64,000 bases of DNA from Flavobacterium pisciphilum (GCF_020905345.1 NZ_JAJJMO010000001.1:2976001-3040000); one strand, 5' to 3'. Positions 9,790-20,096 are shown, counted from the stretch's first letter. The notes: generated from the sequence alone by a model not told the origin. A program made the numbers and translations.

Positions 9790-9921
9790 TTAATAGCCAA
9801 AGTTTGAAATTGTTTTTCCAATTATATAACCAAAAAAATATAAAAATCCCCAAAGAATAATAGCCGATATTACTATCATGGAAATATTGTTAGTATTCAT
9901 AAGATTGTTTTTAATTTTCAT
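9790..9921 (-). CDS. 43-residue single-helix membrane micro-protein
   Basis: The frame begins MKIKNNLMNTNNIS, continues with a helix (IVISAIILWGFLYFFGYIIG) and ends KTISNFGY. It is the first of three consecutive tiny minus-strand ORFs. The ending FGYIIGK resembles LGYAIGY and IGFELGR in its neighbours, so the three may be related. Expression is inferred from spacing and the shared terminator. Confidence 0.5.
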   Translation of the reverse strand: MKIKNNLMNTNNISMIVISAIILWGFLYFFGYIIGKTISNFGY

Positions 9922-10156
9922 AGTTTCAGTTTATTAAGGTTATAGAATGTTAAATGTAAAATTATTTATCAGACACACAAAATATTTTGTAAATAAAATC
10001 TGTGCTAATTTAATTAAAGCTGATTAAATTGATAATTTTCATAAAGAAGGGAGACTTTTTTTTACATAAATAACGTAGGTAAATTCGGTCGCTAAGAGTA
10101 AATAATATATTATCTTCCGTGATTAATAGATTAAATACCAAACATCATTATAAAAC
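9922..10156. other. Intergenic region upstream of the subtilase gene
   Basis: This 235-base AT-rich gap lies between a minus-strand micro-ORF and a plus-strand gene. It must hold divergent promoters. No exact TAnnTTTG box with a good -33 element was found on either strand, and no gene is visible. Confidence 0.4.
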
Positions 10157-11866
10157 ATGAAAATATTTTACAGTATAATTCTTTTTTTTATCTTTTTATT
10201 AGGTTGTAAATCGATAAAAGAAACAAATATTTCAGAAGCAAAATTAGGTTCTAAAAAAGAACTTACCTCATTGGAGTTACAGACTTGGTATCAAAAAGAT
10301 CTTAGAGAAGATTCAATACCAGGAATTTCATTGAATAAATGGTATCGTTTAAACAAAAAAAAGCCCAAAAGCAAAAATATTATTGTAGCTGTAATAGATA
10401 CTCAAATCGATATAAAGCACGAAGATTTACAAGGACAGCTTTGGAGAAATGATAAAGAAATTCCAAATAATGGAATTGATGACGACGATAATGGTTATGT
10501 AGACGATATTAATGGATGGAGCTTTATAGGAACTAAAAACGGAGGTTATGTGGCATGTGCTAATTATGAATATGTGCGTATTGTAAGAGATTGGGGGCCA
10601 TTGTTTGCAGGTAAAACCGAATCTCAAATAGATGCTCAAGATTTGTACAAATACAAAGAATACCATAGAGGGCTAAAGACGTTAGAAGAAAAAAACAAGT
10701 ATTATAAAAACTGGCTCAAATCTTTGAATTATAATGTTGCTGTTTATCCACTGGTAAAAGAGACTTTAAAGCAATTTTTTCCTAAAGAGGATTATACATA
10801 TAAACAGCTAGATAGTTTGTATGAGAAGTATAAAATAAATGATAAGAGATACAAACAAAGACGTGATGATAATGATAAAGATTTAGGAGCTTTAATATCT
10901 TATATGATGGTCAATCTAGAGGTTAATCAAGAAACTTTTGAAAAAGTACAAGATATGCAGACACAGTTGAATTCGATTGTAAATAAAAAACTAAATATAG
11001 AATACAATGAACGTCTTTTTATAGGAGATAATCCTAACGTTTTAGAAAAAGGGTATGGTAATAACAATGTGAGTAATAATAAAGAGGGGCATCAGGCTAT
11101 TCAAGACCACTGTACCAAAATGGCAGGAGTTATTGGGGCGGATAGAGAAAATAATATAGGGATAAAAGGGATTGTACAAGATGTGAAAATTATGCCTCTT
11201 AATATTTCTCCACTTGGAGAAGAACACGATAAGGATATTGCCATGGCAATACGGTATGCGGTAGATAATGGGGCAAAAGTTATAAATATGTCCTTTAGTA
11301 AGGAATTTTCATTGCATAAAGAATGGGGTATAGATGCATTTAAATATGCTGAAGAACATAATGTACTATTAGTACGTAGTGCAGGTAATGGGTCACTTGA
11401 TATCGACAAAAATATATATTATCCTAATGATATTAATCTTGATAACTCTAAAGAGTTTTGCTCCAATTTTATCACTGTAGGATCTGTTACCCATAAAGTA
11501 GATAGTACTTTTGTATCTGATTTTTCTAACTACGGTAAAGACAATGTAGATTTATTTGCTCCAGGAGAGGAAATATATACTACAGCTTCAGAGAATAGTT
11601 ATAAATCAGATCGTGGGACTTCGATGTCGGTTCCAATGGTTTGCGGAACAGGAGCTTTAATTTGGTTGTATTATCCAAAACTCACAGCTCAGGAAGTGAA
11701 GCAAATTATTCTGGACTCTGGAACGGCTTATAATCTCGAGGTTATTGTTCCAGGAACAAAAGATAAAAAAGTTCCTTTTTCGGAATTGTCCAAATCAGGT
11801 AAAGTTCTAAACGTTTATAACGCGATGCAACTTGCGGAAAAAGTGAGTAAAAAGAAACGCTTATAA
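10157..11866 (+). CDS. S8 family serine protease lipoprotein
   Basis: The 569-residue protein has a lipoprotein signal (lipobox FLLGC, Cys 17) and a subtilase fold with the catalytic Asp81 in VIDTQID, His318 in DHCTKMAG and Ser489 in GTSMSVP; the oxyanion Asn is in SAGN. The Asp-His spacing is unusually long because of an insert of about 200 mostly charged residues (about 115-310). The usual HGTH motif is altered to DHCTK, but the catalytic His is kept. It is likely surface or periplasmic and acts on proteins. There is no T9SS C-terminal domain. Confidence 0.9.
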   Translation: MKIFYSIILFFIFLLGCKSIKETNISEAKLGSKKELTSLELQTWYQKDLREDSIPGISLNKWYRLNKKKPKSKNIIVAVIDTQIDIKHEDLQGQLWRNDKEIPNNGIDDDDNGYVDDINGWSFIGTKNGGYVACANYEYVRIVRDWGPLFAGKTESQIDAQDLYKYKEYHRGLKTLEEKNKYYKNWLKSLNYNVAVYPLVKETLKQFFPKEDYTYKQLDSLYEKYKINDKRYKQRRDDNDKDLGALISYMMVNLEVNQETFEKVQDMQTQLNSIVNKKLNIEYNERLFIGDNPNVLEKGYGNNNVSNNKEGHQAIQDHCTKMAGVIGADRENNIGIKGIVQDVKIMPLNISPLGEEHDKDIAMAIRYAVDNGAKVINMSFSKEFSLHKEWGIDAFKYAEEHNVLLVRSAGNGSLDIDKNIYYPNDINLDNSKEFCSNFITVGSVTHKVDSTFVSDFSNYGKDNVDLFAPGEEIYTTASENSYKSDRGTSMSVPMVCGTGALIWLYYPKLTAQEVKQIILDSGTAYNLEVIVPGTKDKKVPFSELSKSGKVLNVYNAMQLAEKVSKKKRL

Positions 11867-12318
11867 AATTTAATTTATTTCTAATATCGTTTTAATTTAA
11901 ATATAATTGAAAACTATTTCAAGTAGCATTATTAGTAGTGCTAAAAAACCTTTTGATTCGAGACTCAATGAAATTCCTCTCGGATTGGTTGTTGTTTTAG
12001 ATAAATAAAAAAGACCTTTTCTAACTGGTAAAATAAAAAGTGAATATAAAATATAGATAGTTAATAAGTTAGAACTATATTTTAAAGAATATTGGTTTAT
12101 TAAAAATGGATACAGGGTATTGAAAATTGTTTCATGTAATAATCAATTATTGCCTGTTAATGAAATAAATAGATTACTTTGAGGTATTTGATTGATAATT
12201 TATATCGTTATTATAAAACAATAGTCCATCAACAATCTTCTCCAATTTCCCATCAATAGAGTAAGACTTCTTATTAATCGGTTTTTTTGATTAATTTTGG
12301 CTTCTATTTTTATATCAT
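11867..12318. other. Gene-free interval with a possible promoter
   Basis: About 450 bases lie between the subtilase and GNAT genes. All frames are broken by stops; only peptides under about 35 codons exist, none with a convincing start. A -7-like box lies at its right end. Nothing else is recognised. Confidence 0.5.
12292..12299 (+). promoter_or_regulatory. Putative -7 box for the GNAT gene
   Basis: TAATTTTG fits the TAnnTTTG consensus and lies 19 bases before the ATG at 12319. No clear -33 box was seen. Confidence 0.4.
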
Positions 12319-12762
12319 ATGCAATTTATAATCAAAGAACTTACTACAACAGAAGAAATGGTTGCTCAAATTGCTACCATGCAATATTTATATCCCAATT
12401 TGAGTTTAGAGAAATATGAAGAGTACCTTTCGGAAATGGTTCCTCATAATTATACTCAAATTGCTGTTTTTGAAAATGATATCTGCATAGGTATTACTGG
12501 TTGTTGGTCATCTACAAAATTATGGTCAGGAAAATATCTAGAGATTGATAATTTTGTTGTACATCCGGATCATCGTTCAAAAGGAATTGGTAAATTATTG
12601 ACAGATTATATTGAAAATAAAGCACTTGATTTGGGATGTTCAAATATTGTTTTAGATGCTTTTACGTCTAATTTTGCAGCCCATCGTTTTTATTATAATC
12701 AAGGATACGGGCCTAAAGGATTTCATTTTGTAAAAATCCTTGATGAGAACAAGTTGACTTAA
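12319..12762 (+). CDS. GNAT family N-acetyltransferase
   Basis: The 147-residue protein has the GNAT core: strand beta4 IDNFVVHPDHR, the acetyl-CoA pyrophosphate loop RSKGIGKLL, and the C-terminal ANFAAHRFYYNQGY pattern. It transfers an acetyl group from acetyl-CoA to an amine; the substrate is unknown. It stands alone with its own promoter-like box. Confidence 0.9.
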   Translation: MQFIIKELTTTEEMVAQIATMQYLYPNLSLEKYEEYLSEMVPHNYTQIAVFENDICIGITGCWSSTKLWSGKYLEIDNFVVHPDHRSKGIGKLLTDYIENKALDLGCSNIVLDAFTSNFAAHRFYYNQGYGPKGFHFVKILDENKLT

Positions 12763-12826
12763 TATAAAAATATCATAACATTTTCTTATTGAATCAACAA
12801 AAGCGATATAAAACCAAAGAATTGGT

Positions 12827-12834
12827 TATTTTTG
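12827..12834 (+). promoter_or_regulatory. Putative -7 box for the flippase gene
   Basis: TATTTTTG matches TAnnTTTG and lies 28 bases before the TTG start of the flippase gene, in keeping with a short leader. Confidence 0.4.
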
Positions 12835-12862
12835 TTTTATAAATTTTATCACTACAATTATT

Positions 12863-14323
12863 TTGGGATTATATAAAAATCTTTTTAAACAGACAGCTAT
12901 TTACGGGCTTGCAACTGTATTGCCTCGAATGCTGAGTTTTTTATTAGTACGTTTATACACTGGTATTTTGCCAACAGCCGAATACGGAGAAGTTTCTATT
13001 GTATTATCATGGATGGTTTTCTTTAATGTGGTCCTTTCTTATGGAATGGAAACTGCTTTTTTTAGGTTTTATAATTCCGAACCAGACAAAAAAAATGTAA
13101 TTGCCACTTCAACAATATCTATTTTTTGGTCGTCAATTGTTTTTCTTTTTGCAGCTTTAATTTTCAGAAATACACTTGCAAGCCTTGCCGAGGTTGATGT
13201 GCAATATGTTACCTATTCGGTTTGGATTCTAGTATTAGATGCATTGGTTTTAGTGCCTTTTTCTAAACTACGAGCCAATCAACGACCAATGGTTTATGCA
13301 GCAATTAAAATCGGAAATGTAGTTGTAAATCTTGTTCTGAATATTTTCTTCTTGATTTACTTACCTACGCTTGCTGCTGAGAACCCAAACTCTATTTGGG
13401 ATAATTTATATGTTGAAAATTTCCAAATTGCTTATATTTTCATCGCTAACTTGCTAGCGAGCTTAGCTACTTTTATTGTATTATCTCCAAATTATCTTTC
13501 GCTTGGACGTAAATTTGATCCTGCATTATGGAGAAAAATGATGAAGTATGGTTTGCCAATTTTGGTGGCAGGATTAGCTTTTGCAGTTAATGAACATTTT
13601 GATAAAATCTTATTAGGTTATTTATTACCTGAGAACATAGCAAAATCAGAGGTAGGTGCTTATTCAGCATGTTACAAACTTGGATTGTTTATGGTTCTAT
13701 TTGCAACAGCATTTAGATTAGGGATAGAGCCTTTCTTTTTTAGTCACGCAAAAAATGAAAATGCACCACAAACGTATGCAGTAATTACAAAGTATTTTGT
13801 GATTCTGGGATCTTTGATTTTATTGGGGGTAATTGTTTTTGCTGATATTCTAAAATTACTTCTATTAGAAAACAAATCCTATTGGGAAGCTATGAAAGTA
13901 GTTCCATTGATTATTCTGGCTAACTTTTTCTTAGGTATTTACAATAATTTGTCGGTATGGTATAAACTTACAGATAAAACAAAAATCGGGGCTTATATAT
14001 CGATAGTTGGAGCTATATTGACTTTAGTTCTGAACTATTTATTGATTCCTAAGTACAGTTACTACGGATCAGCAATCGCGACAATTTCTGCCTACGGAAG
14101 TATGATGCTTATCTCATATGTTTTAGGAAACAAATATTATCCAATACCTTATGATATGAAGAAAATCGGATCCTATTTAGGGATTTCGATAGTGTTCTCG
14201 ATTATTTCTTTTTACGGATTTAGAGAAAATTACTTCGTTGGTATCCCTTTATTCCTTCTGTTTGTTTATTTTGTTTATTATAACGAAAAGGAAACTATAA
14301 AAGGAATACTTAGTAAGAAATAA
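12863..14323 (+). CDS. Polysaccharide flippase (Wzx/MATE-like)
   Basis: The 486-residue protein has 12-14 membrane segments and begins with the amphipathic stretch [21 protein letters not shown] that is usual in Bacteroidota oligosaccharide flippases. It probably moves lipid-linked sugars across the inner membrane. The start is TTG; no upstream in-frame ATG exists before the first helix. It is followed after 32 bases by dut, and a set of envelope genes runs on the same strand. Confidence 0.85.
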   Translation: MGLYKNLFKQTAIYGLATVLPRMLSFLLVRLYTGILPTAEYGEVSIVLSWMVFFNVVLSYGMETAFFRFYNSEPDKKNVIATSTISIFWSSIVFLFAALIFRNTLASLAEVDVQYVTYSVWILVLDALVLVPFSKLRANQRPMVYAAIKIGNVVVNLVLNIFFLIYLPTLAAENPNSIWDNLYVENFQIAYIFIANLLASLATFIVLSPNYLSLGRKFDPALWRKMMKYGLPILVAGLAFAVNEHFDKILLGYLLPENIAKSEVGAYSACYKLGLFMVLFATAFRLGIEPFFFSHAKNENAPQTYAVITKYFVILGSLILLGVIVFADILKLLLLENKSYWEAMKVVPLIILANFFLGIYNNLSVWYKLTDKTKIGAYISIVGAILTLVLNYLLIPKYSYYGSAIATISAYGSMMLISYVLGNKYYPIPYDMKKIGSYLGISIVFSIISFYGFRENYFVGIPLFLLFVYFVYYNEKETIKGILSKK

Positions 14324-14355
14324 CAATTTTAAGATTTAGCTTTAAAAATATAAAA

Positions 14356-14790
14356 ATGACGATTAATATTATCAACAAATCACAACACGCTTTACCTAAC
14401 TACGAAACAATAGCTTCGGCAGGGATGGATTTACGTGCTAATTTATCAGAATCAATAACATTGAATCCTTTAGAAAGAACAATAGTTAAAACAGGACTTT
14501 TTATTGAATTACCAATTGGTTACGAAGCACAAGTGAGACCAAGAAGCGGATTGGCAGCTAAAAAAGGAGTAACAGTATTAAACTCTCCAGGAACTGTAGA
14601 TGCGGATTATAGAGGTGAGATAGGAGTAATTTTAGTAAATTTATCCAATGAAGCTTTTGTAATTGAGAATGGTGAAAGAATTGCACAACTTATTATTGCG
14701 AAACATGAAAGAGCAGAATGGGTAGAAGTTAACGAACTTTCTGAAACCTCAAGAGGTGAAGGTGGTTTTGGCAGCACAGGAGTGAAGTAG
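14356..14790 (+). CDS. dut: dUTP diphosphatase
   Basis: The 144-residue trimeric dUTPase has its five motifs in order: [37 protein letters not shown], and the flexible C-terminal [10 protein letters not shown]. It turns dUTP into dUMP and pyrophosphate and keeps uracil out of DNA. It is of normal length. Confidence 0.96.
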   Translation: MTINIINKSQHALPNYETIASAGMDLRANLSESITLNPLERTIVKTGLFIELPIGYEAQVRPRSGLAAKKGVTVLNSPGTVDADYRGEIGVILVNLSNEAFVIENGERIAQLIIAKHERAEWVEVNELSETSRGEGGFGSTGVK

Positions 14791-14888
14791 TTTTCAGTTG
14801 CAGTTTTCAGTAATCAGTTTATATACTGTGGAATTGAATAACCAATGCAATTTACTTTACACTCTTAAAATTAAATGAATATAGCTCA

Positions 14889-14927
14889 GCGAACTTTGCG
14901 TAAAACCTTTGTGAACTTTGCGGTAAA
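14889..14927 (+). repeat. Intergenic GAACTTTGCG repeat pair
   Basis: Two near-identical units, GCGAACTTTGCGTAAA (14889-14904) and GTGAACTTTGCGGTAAA (14911-14927), lie just before the nucleotidyltransferase gene. Similar CTTTGCG-rich strings are, from memory, common between genes in Flavobacterium genomes. The rest of the 150-base gap holds no gene. Confidence 0.55.
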
Positions 14928-14940
14928 TAAAAAATAAAAT

Positions 14941-15957
14941 ATGAAAATAATCGTTCCAATGGCGGGTCGTGGATCAAGACTTAGACCACATACTTTAACT
15001 ATTCCTAAACCATTAATTCCCGTTGCAGGAAAATCAATTGTGCATCGTTTGGTAGAGGATATAGCAAAAATACTTAAAGAGCCTATTGAAGAGGTTGCTT
15101 TTATATTAGGAGATGAAGCCTTTTTTGGAGAAGATGTTGTGTTAAGTTTACAAGAGTTGGCACAAAGTTTGGGTGCTAAAGCATCTATATATCGTCAAGA
15201 TTTACCTTTGGGTACAGGACATGCAATTATGTGTGCTAAAGAATCTTTATCAGGGCCAGCAGTAATTGCTTATGCAGATACATTAATTAGAGCTGATTTT
15301 GAATTAGATCCAGAAGCAGACGCGGTAATTTGGGTAAAGCAAGTTGAGCAACCAGAAGCATTTGGCGTAGTTAAGTTAAATGCTAATAATGAAATTGTTG
15401 AGTTAGTTGAAAAACCAAAAGAGTTTGTTAGTGACTTAGCAGTTATTGGAATATACTATTTTAAAGAAATAGAAATTCTTAAAAATGAGCTACAAACAGT
15501 TTTGGATAATAACATTAAAAATGGGGGAGAGTACCAAATTAATGATGGTATTAAAGCGATGATGGCTAGCGGAAAAGTTTTTAAAACTGGTAGCGTAGAT
15601 GAATGGATGGATTGTGGTAATAAAGATGTTACTGTTGAAACCAATTCAAGAATGTTAGGGTTTTTGCATAACGACGGAGAACATCTAGTTGATTATGATG
15701 TAAAATTAGAAAACGCAACGATTATTCCACCGTGTTATATTGGTGAAAATGTAGTGTTGAAAAATGCAACTGTAGGTCCAAATGTATCTTTAGGAAAAGG
15801 ATGTCATGTAATTGATAGCTCGATTAAAAATAGTTTGGTACAAACATATACACAAATAAAAAATGCTAATTTAGATAATGCAATGATAGGAAACCATGTT
15901 AGTTATGATGGGAAGTTTACTAGTATTAGCATTGGGGATTATTCGGTTCTAGAATAA
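14941..15957 (+). CDS. Sugar-1-phosphate nucleotidyltransferase
   Basis: The 338-residue protein has the nucleotidyltransferase signature GRGSRLRPHTLTIPKPLIP at its start, a sugar-binding region (LPLGTGHAI, YADTLIRADF) and a C-terminal left-handed beta-helix from about residue 250. It resembles RmlA/GlmU-type enzymes making NDP-sugars, probably for surface polysaccharides. Neighbours (flippase, TPR and lipoprotein genes) agree with an envelope role. The exact sugar cannot be told. Confidence 0.88.
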   Translation: MKIIVPMAGRGSRLRPHTLTIPKPLIPVAGKSIVHRLVEDIAKILKEPIEEVAFILGDEAFFGEDVVLSLQELAQSLGAKASIYRQDLPLGTGHAIMCAKESLSGPAVIAYADTLIRADFELDPEADAVIWVKQVEQPEAFGVVKLNANNEIVELVEKPKEFVSDLAVIGIYYFKEIEILKNELQTVLDNNIKNGGEYQINDGIKAMMASGKVFKTGSVDEWMDCGNKDVTVETNSRMLGFLHNDGEHLVDYDVKLENATIIPPCYIGENVVLKNATVGPNVSLGKGCHVIDSSIKNSLVQTYTQIKNANLDNAMIGNHVSYDGKFTSISIGDYSVLE

Positions 15958-16007
15958 ATAAGAAGTTTAAAAAGAGTTCGTTTTTACTTTAAGGATTAAT
16001 AATAGAA

Positions 16008-17357
16008 ATGAAAAAAAGAGTTTTAATAATAGTATTCATGGCTTTGCTTGGTAACCAGGCTTCGATAATGGCTCAAACTGAACCAGAAGACATTGCTATG
16101 GCTACCAATGAATTTCAGGACTCTTTTTATGAATCGTTATTACAAAAGGGTATCGAAAATTATGATAAAGCAATTACTGCTTTACAAAAATGCGAGAAAC
16201 TTCAACCTAATGATGCAACAGTTTATTTTGAATTAGGTAAAAATTATTTGTCTTTAAAAGACTATAGAAATGCTCAAAGCTCGTTTGAAAAAGCAACTCA
16301 ATTAAACCCCAATAACAAATGGTTTTGGTTGGGGATTTACGATGTTTGTTATCAGACGAAGAATTATCCTTTGGCAATAGAGACAATTCAGAAGATTATT
16401 CCGTTTGATGAGGAGTATAAAGATGATTTGATTTCGTTGTATATGATTACAAATCAGTTAGACAAAGCGCTTTTGTTGATTAACGAAATGAATGAAAAGT
16501 TTGGTAAATCTGATGAAAGAGAATTATATAAGGCACAGATCTTGTCACAAGGTAAATATCAGAATGCTGAAATACAAAACCTTATAAATCAGATTAATAA
16601 AAATCCGAAAGAAGAGACTAATTATATCGCTTTGATTACTTTGTACGCAAAGAATAATGATGCTGATAAAGTATTGGAAATTACGCAGCAATTAGAAAAG
16701 GCTATTCCAACATCGGAGTGGGCGCAAGTAAGTTCTTTTAAAAGTTATTTGGATCAAAATCAGCCAGAAAAAGCTATTCAGGCAATGAATGTTGTCTTAT
16801 CAAATTCTAAAATAGATTCTAAAATAAAACATCGAATTTTAAATGAGTTTTTAATTTTCGTAAGTAAGAATCCTCAATTTGCATCAGATTTAGATAAAGC
16901 AATTGCTTATTTTAAAAATGATCCAGATGTCGATGTAGCAAAAGAAATTGGAAAATTTTATCATAGCAAAAAACAATTTGATCAAGCGGTTAAATATTAT
17001 GAGTTGTCGGTAAACTCGGCTTCTCAAGTTGATATTGAAACTAATTTACTTTTGCTTCAATCATATACTGAAACCAAACAATATGAGCCAATGGCAAAAC
17101 GTTCGGTGGTAATGATAGAAACGTTTCCAACGCAGCCGCAGTTTTATTTTTATTCAGGTCTGGCTAATAATGAATTGCAACAATTTAAAAAGGCAAAAGA
17201 CGTTCTAGAAATGGGGCTTGACTATGTTGTAGATGATTTAACTTTGGAAGCAAATTTTAACATTCAGTTAGGAGAAGCTTATAATGGTTTAGGGGATATG
17301 AAGAAAAAAGAAGCGTATTTTGCGAAAGCAAATCAATTATTAAGACAAAAAAAGTAA
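16008..17357 (+). CDS. Exported TPR protein
   Basis: The 449-residue protein has a signal peptide (cleavage near SIMAQ) and at least eight TPR-like helix pairs, for instance AQSSFEKATQLNPNNKW. It is likely a periplasmic or outer-membrane scaffold. Six bases separate it from the DUF4292 lipoprotein gene, which points to one operon with the following EnvC-like gene. Confidence 0.8.
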   Translation: MKKRVLIIVFMALLGNQASIMAQTEPEDIAMATNEFQDSFYESLLQKGIENYDKAITALQKCEKLQPNDATVYFELGKNYLSLKDYRNAQSSFEKATQLNPNNKWFWLGIYDVCYQTKNYPLAIETIQKIIPFDEEYKDDLISLYMITNQLDKALLLINEMNEKFGKSDERELYKAQILSQGKYQNAEIQNLINQINKNPKEETNYIALITLYAKNNDADKVLEITQQLEKAIPTSEWAQVSSFKSYLDQNQPEKAIQAMNVVLSNSKIDSKIKHRILNEFLIFVSKNPQFASDLDKAIAYFKNDPDVDVAKEIGKFYHSKKQFDQAVKYYELSVNSASQVDIETNLLLLQSYTETKQYEPMAKRSVVMIETFPTQPQFYFYSGLANNELQQFKKAKDVLEMGLDYVVDDLTLEANFNIQLGEAYNGLGDMKKKEAYFAKANQLLRQKK

Positions 17358-17363
17358 ATTCTG

Positions 17364-18143
17364 ATGAAGAAGTATCTAATGCTATTGTTACTCGTTTTTA
17401 TCGTTTCGTGTAAATCGAAATCGGGTGCAGTACAAGGAAATAACAATAAAGAAGAAGTAAATCTTATTTCTGCAAATAAAATTATTGATGGGCATTACTC
17501 TAATAAATTAGAGTTCTCAACTTTATATATTAAAGCAAGTGCAAAATATTCGGATAATAAACAAAGTCAAAATGTTACTGCTGAGATAAAAATTAAAAAA
17601 GACGAACAGATTTTGGTAAGTATTCGTTTTTTAGGAATTACTATGGCAAAGGCTTTAATTACACCAAATTCAGTGAGCTACTACGAAAAAATAGGAAGTA
17701 CTTATTATGAGGGTGATTTTAGTAGTTTGAGCAAATGGTTGGGAACAGATTTAGATTTTGATAAAGTTCAAAACCTTTTATTAGGAGAAGCAATCGACGA
17801 TTTAAAGAAAGGTAAATATACCGAAACATTAATTGATAGAGTGTATCGATTAGATGAGGCGAAGGAACAGGATATTAAAAAATCATTCTTCTTTGAAGCG
17901 GATAAGTTTTTGTTAGAAAAAGAACAGATTTCACAAACGTCAAAAAATATCATGATGCAAATTGCATATGGTGATAATAAAACTTTTGACCAAGGAACAC
18001 TTCCTAGAGCCGTTGCTATAGAAGCGATCCAACCAAAAGGGAAAACGGAAATCAATTTAAATTACAATACAATTACTTTTAATGAAGAACTTTCTTTTCC
18101 TTATAGTGTTCCAAATGGATATAAAAAAATTATAATTAAGTAA
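17364..18143 (+). CDS. DUF4292 family lipoprotein
   Basis: The 259-residue protein has a lipoprotein signal with Cys about 16 (FIVSCKSK) and a beta-rich body with NVTAEIKIKKDEQILVSIRF, as in the DUF4292 family, which resembles LolA/LolB-like half-barrels. It could bind lipid or lipoprotein at the outer membrane. The position between TPR and EnvC-like genes is common in flavobacteria. The function is inferred only from fold and context. Confidence 0.75.
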   Translation: MKKYLMLLLLVFIVSCKSKSGAVQGNNNKEEVNLISANKIIDGHYSNKLEFSTLYIKASAKYSDNKQSQNVTAEIKIKKDEQILVSIRFLGITMAKALITPNSVSYYEKIGSTYYEGDFSSLSKWLGTDLDFDKVQNLLLGEAIDDLKKGKYTETLIDRVYRLDEAKEQDIKKSFFFEADKFLLEKEQISQTSKNIMMQIAYGDNKTFDQGTLPRAVAIEAIQPKGKTEINLNYNTITFNEELSFPYSVPNGYKKIIIK

Positions 18144-18166
18144 GTTTGCAAAAATATATTTTAAAG

Positions 18167-19414
18167 ATGCCAAAATTTCTCCTAAGCCTAATTTTAATTT
18201 GCACCACTTCATTGATGTGGGCGCAAGATTCGCAACAAGAAAAACTGGAACAACGTAAAGCTCAAATTCAACAAGAAATTAGAGACAACGAGAAAATGTT
18301 ACAATCTGTAAAGAAGAAAGAAAAATCTGCAGTGAATGTTTATATAGTTCAGTCTAATAAAATTAAACTTAAAGAAAAGCTAATCAATACTACCGAAAAG
18401 CAAACGAAGCTTTTGAGTAATGATATGTATATTAATCAAACAAAAATTAACAAGCTTAAGAAAGAGTTAGAGGTGTTAAAAGCTGATTATGCCAAGATGA
18501 TTCTTAAGTCATATAAAAGCCGTTCAGAACAAAGTAGAGCGATGTTTTTGTTGTCTTCAGAGAATTTTCTGCAAGCCTACAAGCGTGCACAGTATATGAA
18601 GCAATATACAAATTTCAGAAAAAATCAAGGGGAAGAAATTAAGTCAAAATCACTTCAATTAGCAGATTATAATGCGAAATTAGATGGACAGAGACAGGTT
18701 AAGAAAAAGTTTATTGCTGAAAACGAAAAAGAAAGAATAACTTTAGAACAAGAAAAGAAAGAACAGCAAAAGCTAGTTAACTCGATTAAAAAGGATAAAA
18801 ATAAAATTATTGCTGATACGAAAAGCAAACAACAGGAATCGAAGAGAATTGACAGACAAATTGATCGTTTAATTCGTGAAGCTATTGCTGCTGCTAACCG
18901 TAAAGCTGCCGCCGAAAAAGAAAAAGCAACAGGAACAAAATCTGTTGCAGCAGTATCGGATACAAAAATTGCATTAACCGCTGAAGCAAAAATACTTGCT
19001 GCCGATTTTAAAGCCAATCGTGGAAAATTGCCTTGGCCTGTAGAAAAAGGATTTGTATCATTGGGTTATGGTGATCAACCACACCCGATTTATAATACAT
19101 TGGTAATTCATAATAGTGGGGTTGAAATCACAACTGAGGCAGGTTCAAATGCAAGAGCAGTATTTGAAGGAGTTGTATCTAGTGTTATGGTGTTGTCACC
19201 AATAAATAAAGCTGTAATGATTCAACATGGAGATTACTTTACAGTATATCAAAACTTAAGTTCTGTGTCTGTGAGTAAGGGAGATAAAGTAAGTATCAAA
19301 CAAAGTATAGGTAAGATTAGAACTAGTGGTGAAACAGGAAAAACGACTATTAAGTTTTTAATACTTCAAAACACAACTTATAACAATCCACAGAGTTGGT
19401 TGTATAATATGTAA
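18167..19414 (+). CDS. EnvC-like murein hydrolase activator (degenerate M23)
   Basis: The protein has a signal peptide (ending MWAQ), a long coiled coil (residues about 25-250) and a C-terminal LytM/M23 domain. The zinc ligands and catalytic His of active M23 enzymes are not present: the usual GxxxD, YxHL and HLHFE places read GVEITTE, YQNL and TIKFLIL. This matches EnvC, which activates amidases rather than cutting peptidoglycan. ATG 18167 is preferred over the TTG at 18146 because it gives a normal signal peptide. A terminator follows at 19419. Confidence 0.85.
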   Translation: MPKFLLSLILICTTSLMWAQDSQQEKLEQRKAQIQQEIRDNEKMLQSVKKKEKSAVNVYIVQSNKIKLKEKLINTTEKQTKLLSNDMYINQTKINKLKKELEVLKADYAKMILKSYKSRSEQSRAMFLLSSENFLQAYKRAQYMKQYTNFRKNQGEEIKSKSLQLADYNAKLDGQRQVKKKFIAENEKERITLEQEKKEQQKLVNSIKKDKNKIIADTKSKQQESKRIDRQIDRLIREAIAAANRKAAAEKEKATGTKSVAAVSDTKIALTAEAKILAADFKANRGKLPWPVEKGFVSLGYGDQPHPIYNTLVIHNSGVEITTEAGSNARAVFEGVVSSVMVLSPINKAVMIQHGDYFTVYQNLSSVSVSKGDKVSIKQSIGKIRTSGETGKTTIKFLILQNTTYNNPQSWLYNM

Positions 19415-19418
19415 TAGA

Positions 19419-19440
19419 AAACGGGACTTATGTCCCGTTT
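19419..19440 (+). terminator. Terminator after the EnvC-like gene
   Basis: A hairpin AAACGGGAC / GTCCCGTTT with a 4-base loop is followed by T residues on the plus strand. It also lies 3' of the convergent CBS gene and may serve both. Confidence 0.85.
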
Positions 19441-19458
19441 TTTTATGGCTCTATTTGA

Positions 19459-19878
19459 TTAATCATATTGTTCTAAAAAGTATCTCACAACATCAGTTGT
19501 TGTTACAATACCTTTGAGTTCTTCATTATCGACTACAGGTAAAGCGTGAAATTCTTCTTTTACAAAAATTTCAGCTAAATTTCTTATAATCGTATCAGAT
19601 GATACAGTCATCGGCTTTGATGTCATTACTTGAGGAATTGTGAGCATATCAAGGATTGCTTCATCTGCTCCTTCTTGTCCTTCAAAGAGAGCTCCAAAAG
19701 TTAATCGGTTTATATCTGTGCGACTTATGATACCAACGACTTCTTTACCCTTAACGATAGGAATATGTCTAATGGTGTTTTTTCTAAGTTTTTCGACTAC
19801 CTCTCTCAAGCTGTCGTTTTCATTTGCAGTTACTACAGTTTTTGTCATTATATGACTTATTGGTTCTCTCTTTTTCAT
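19459..19878 (-). CDS. CBS-domain pair protein
   Basis: The 139-residue protein consists of two CBS repeats; each ends in the usual pattern (IPIVKGKEVVGIISRTDINR and LPVVDNEELKGIVTTTDVVR). Such proteins sense adenosine nucleotides. It is free-standing with no catalytic partner nearby, so the target is unknown. It is convergent with the EnvC-like gene. Confidence 0.9.
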   Translation of the reverse strand: MKKREPISHIMTKTVVTANENDSLREVVEKLRKNTIRHIPIVKGKEVVGIISRTDINRLTFGALFEGQEGADEAILDMLTIPQVMTSKPMTVSSDTIIRNLAEIFVKEEFHALPVVDNEELKGIVTTTDVVRYFLEQYD

Positions 19879-20096
19879 AATAAATATTTTTTGTTATATC
19901 TTTATTAAAGTTGTAAAATATTTCTGATAAAAAATATGATTTTTATCACTTTTATGAAAAGAAGTAATGGGCGAATAATTATCTCAATTTTGGGTTTTTA
20001 TTAAAAAAGAGTACCGAAATTTGTGCTAAAGGGAATAAGAATATAAAAATGATCTTATTGTTCATTTGAAAATGTATCGATTGAAATTTAAAATAG

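Noticed and set aside
10427..10666. Minus-strand ORFs inside the subtilase gene
   Set aside because: They are shadows of the long coding frame, which holds all three catalytic motifs.
11880..12020. 33-codon frame in the gap after the subtilase (ending GLVVVLDK)
   Set aside because: It has only a TTG start, no good context and no neighbour coupling, so it is not called.
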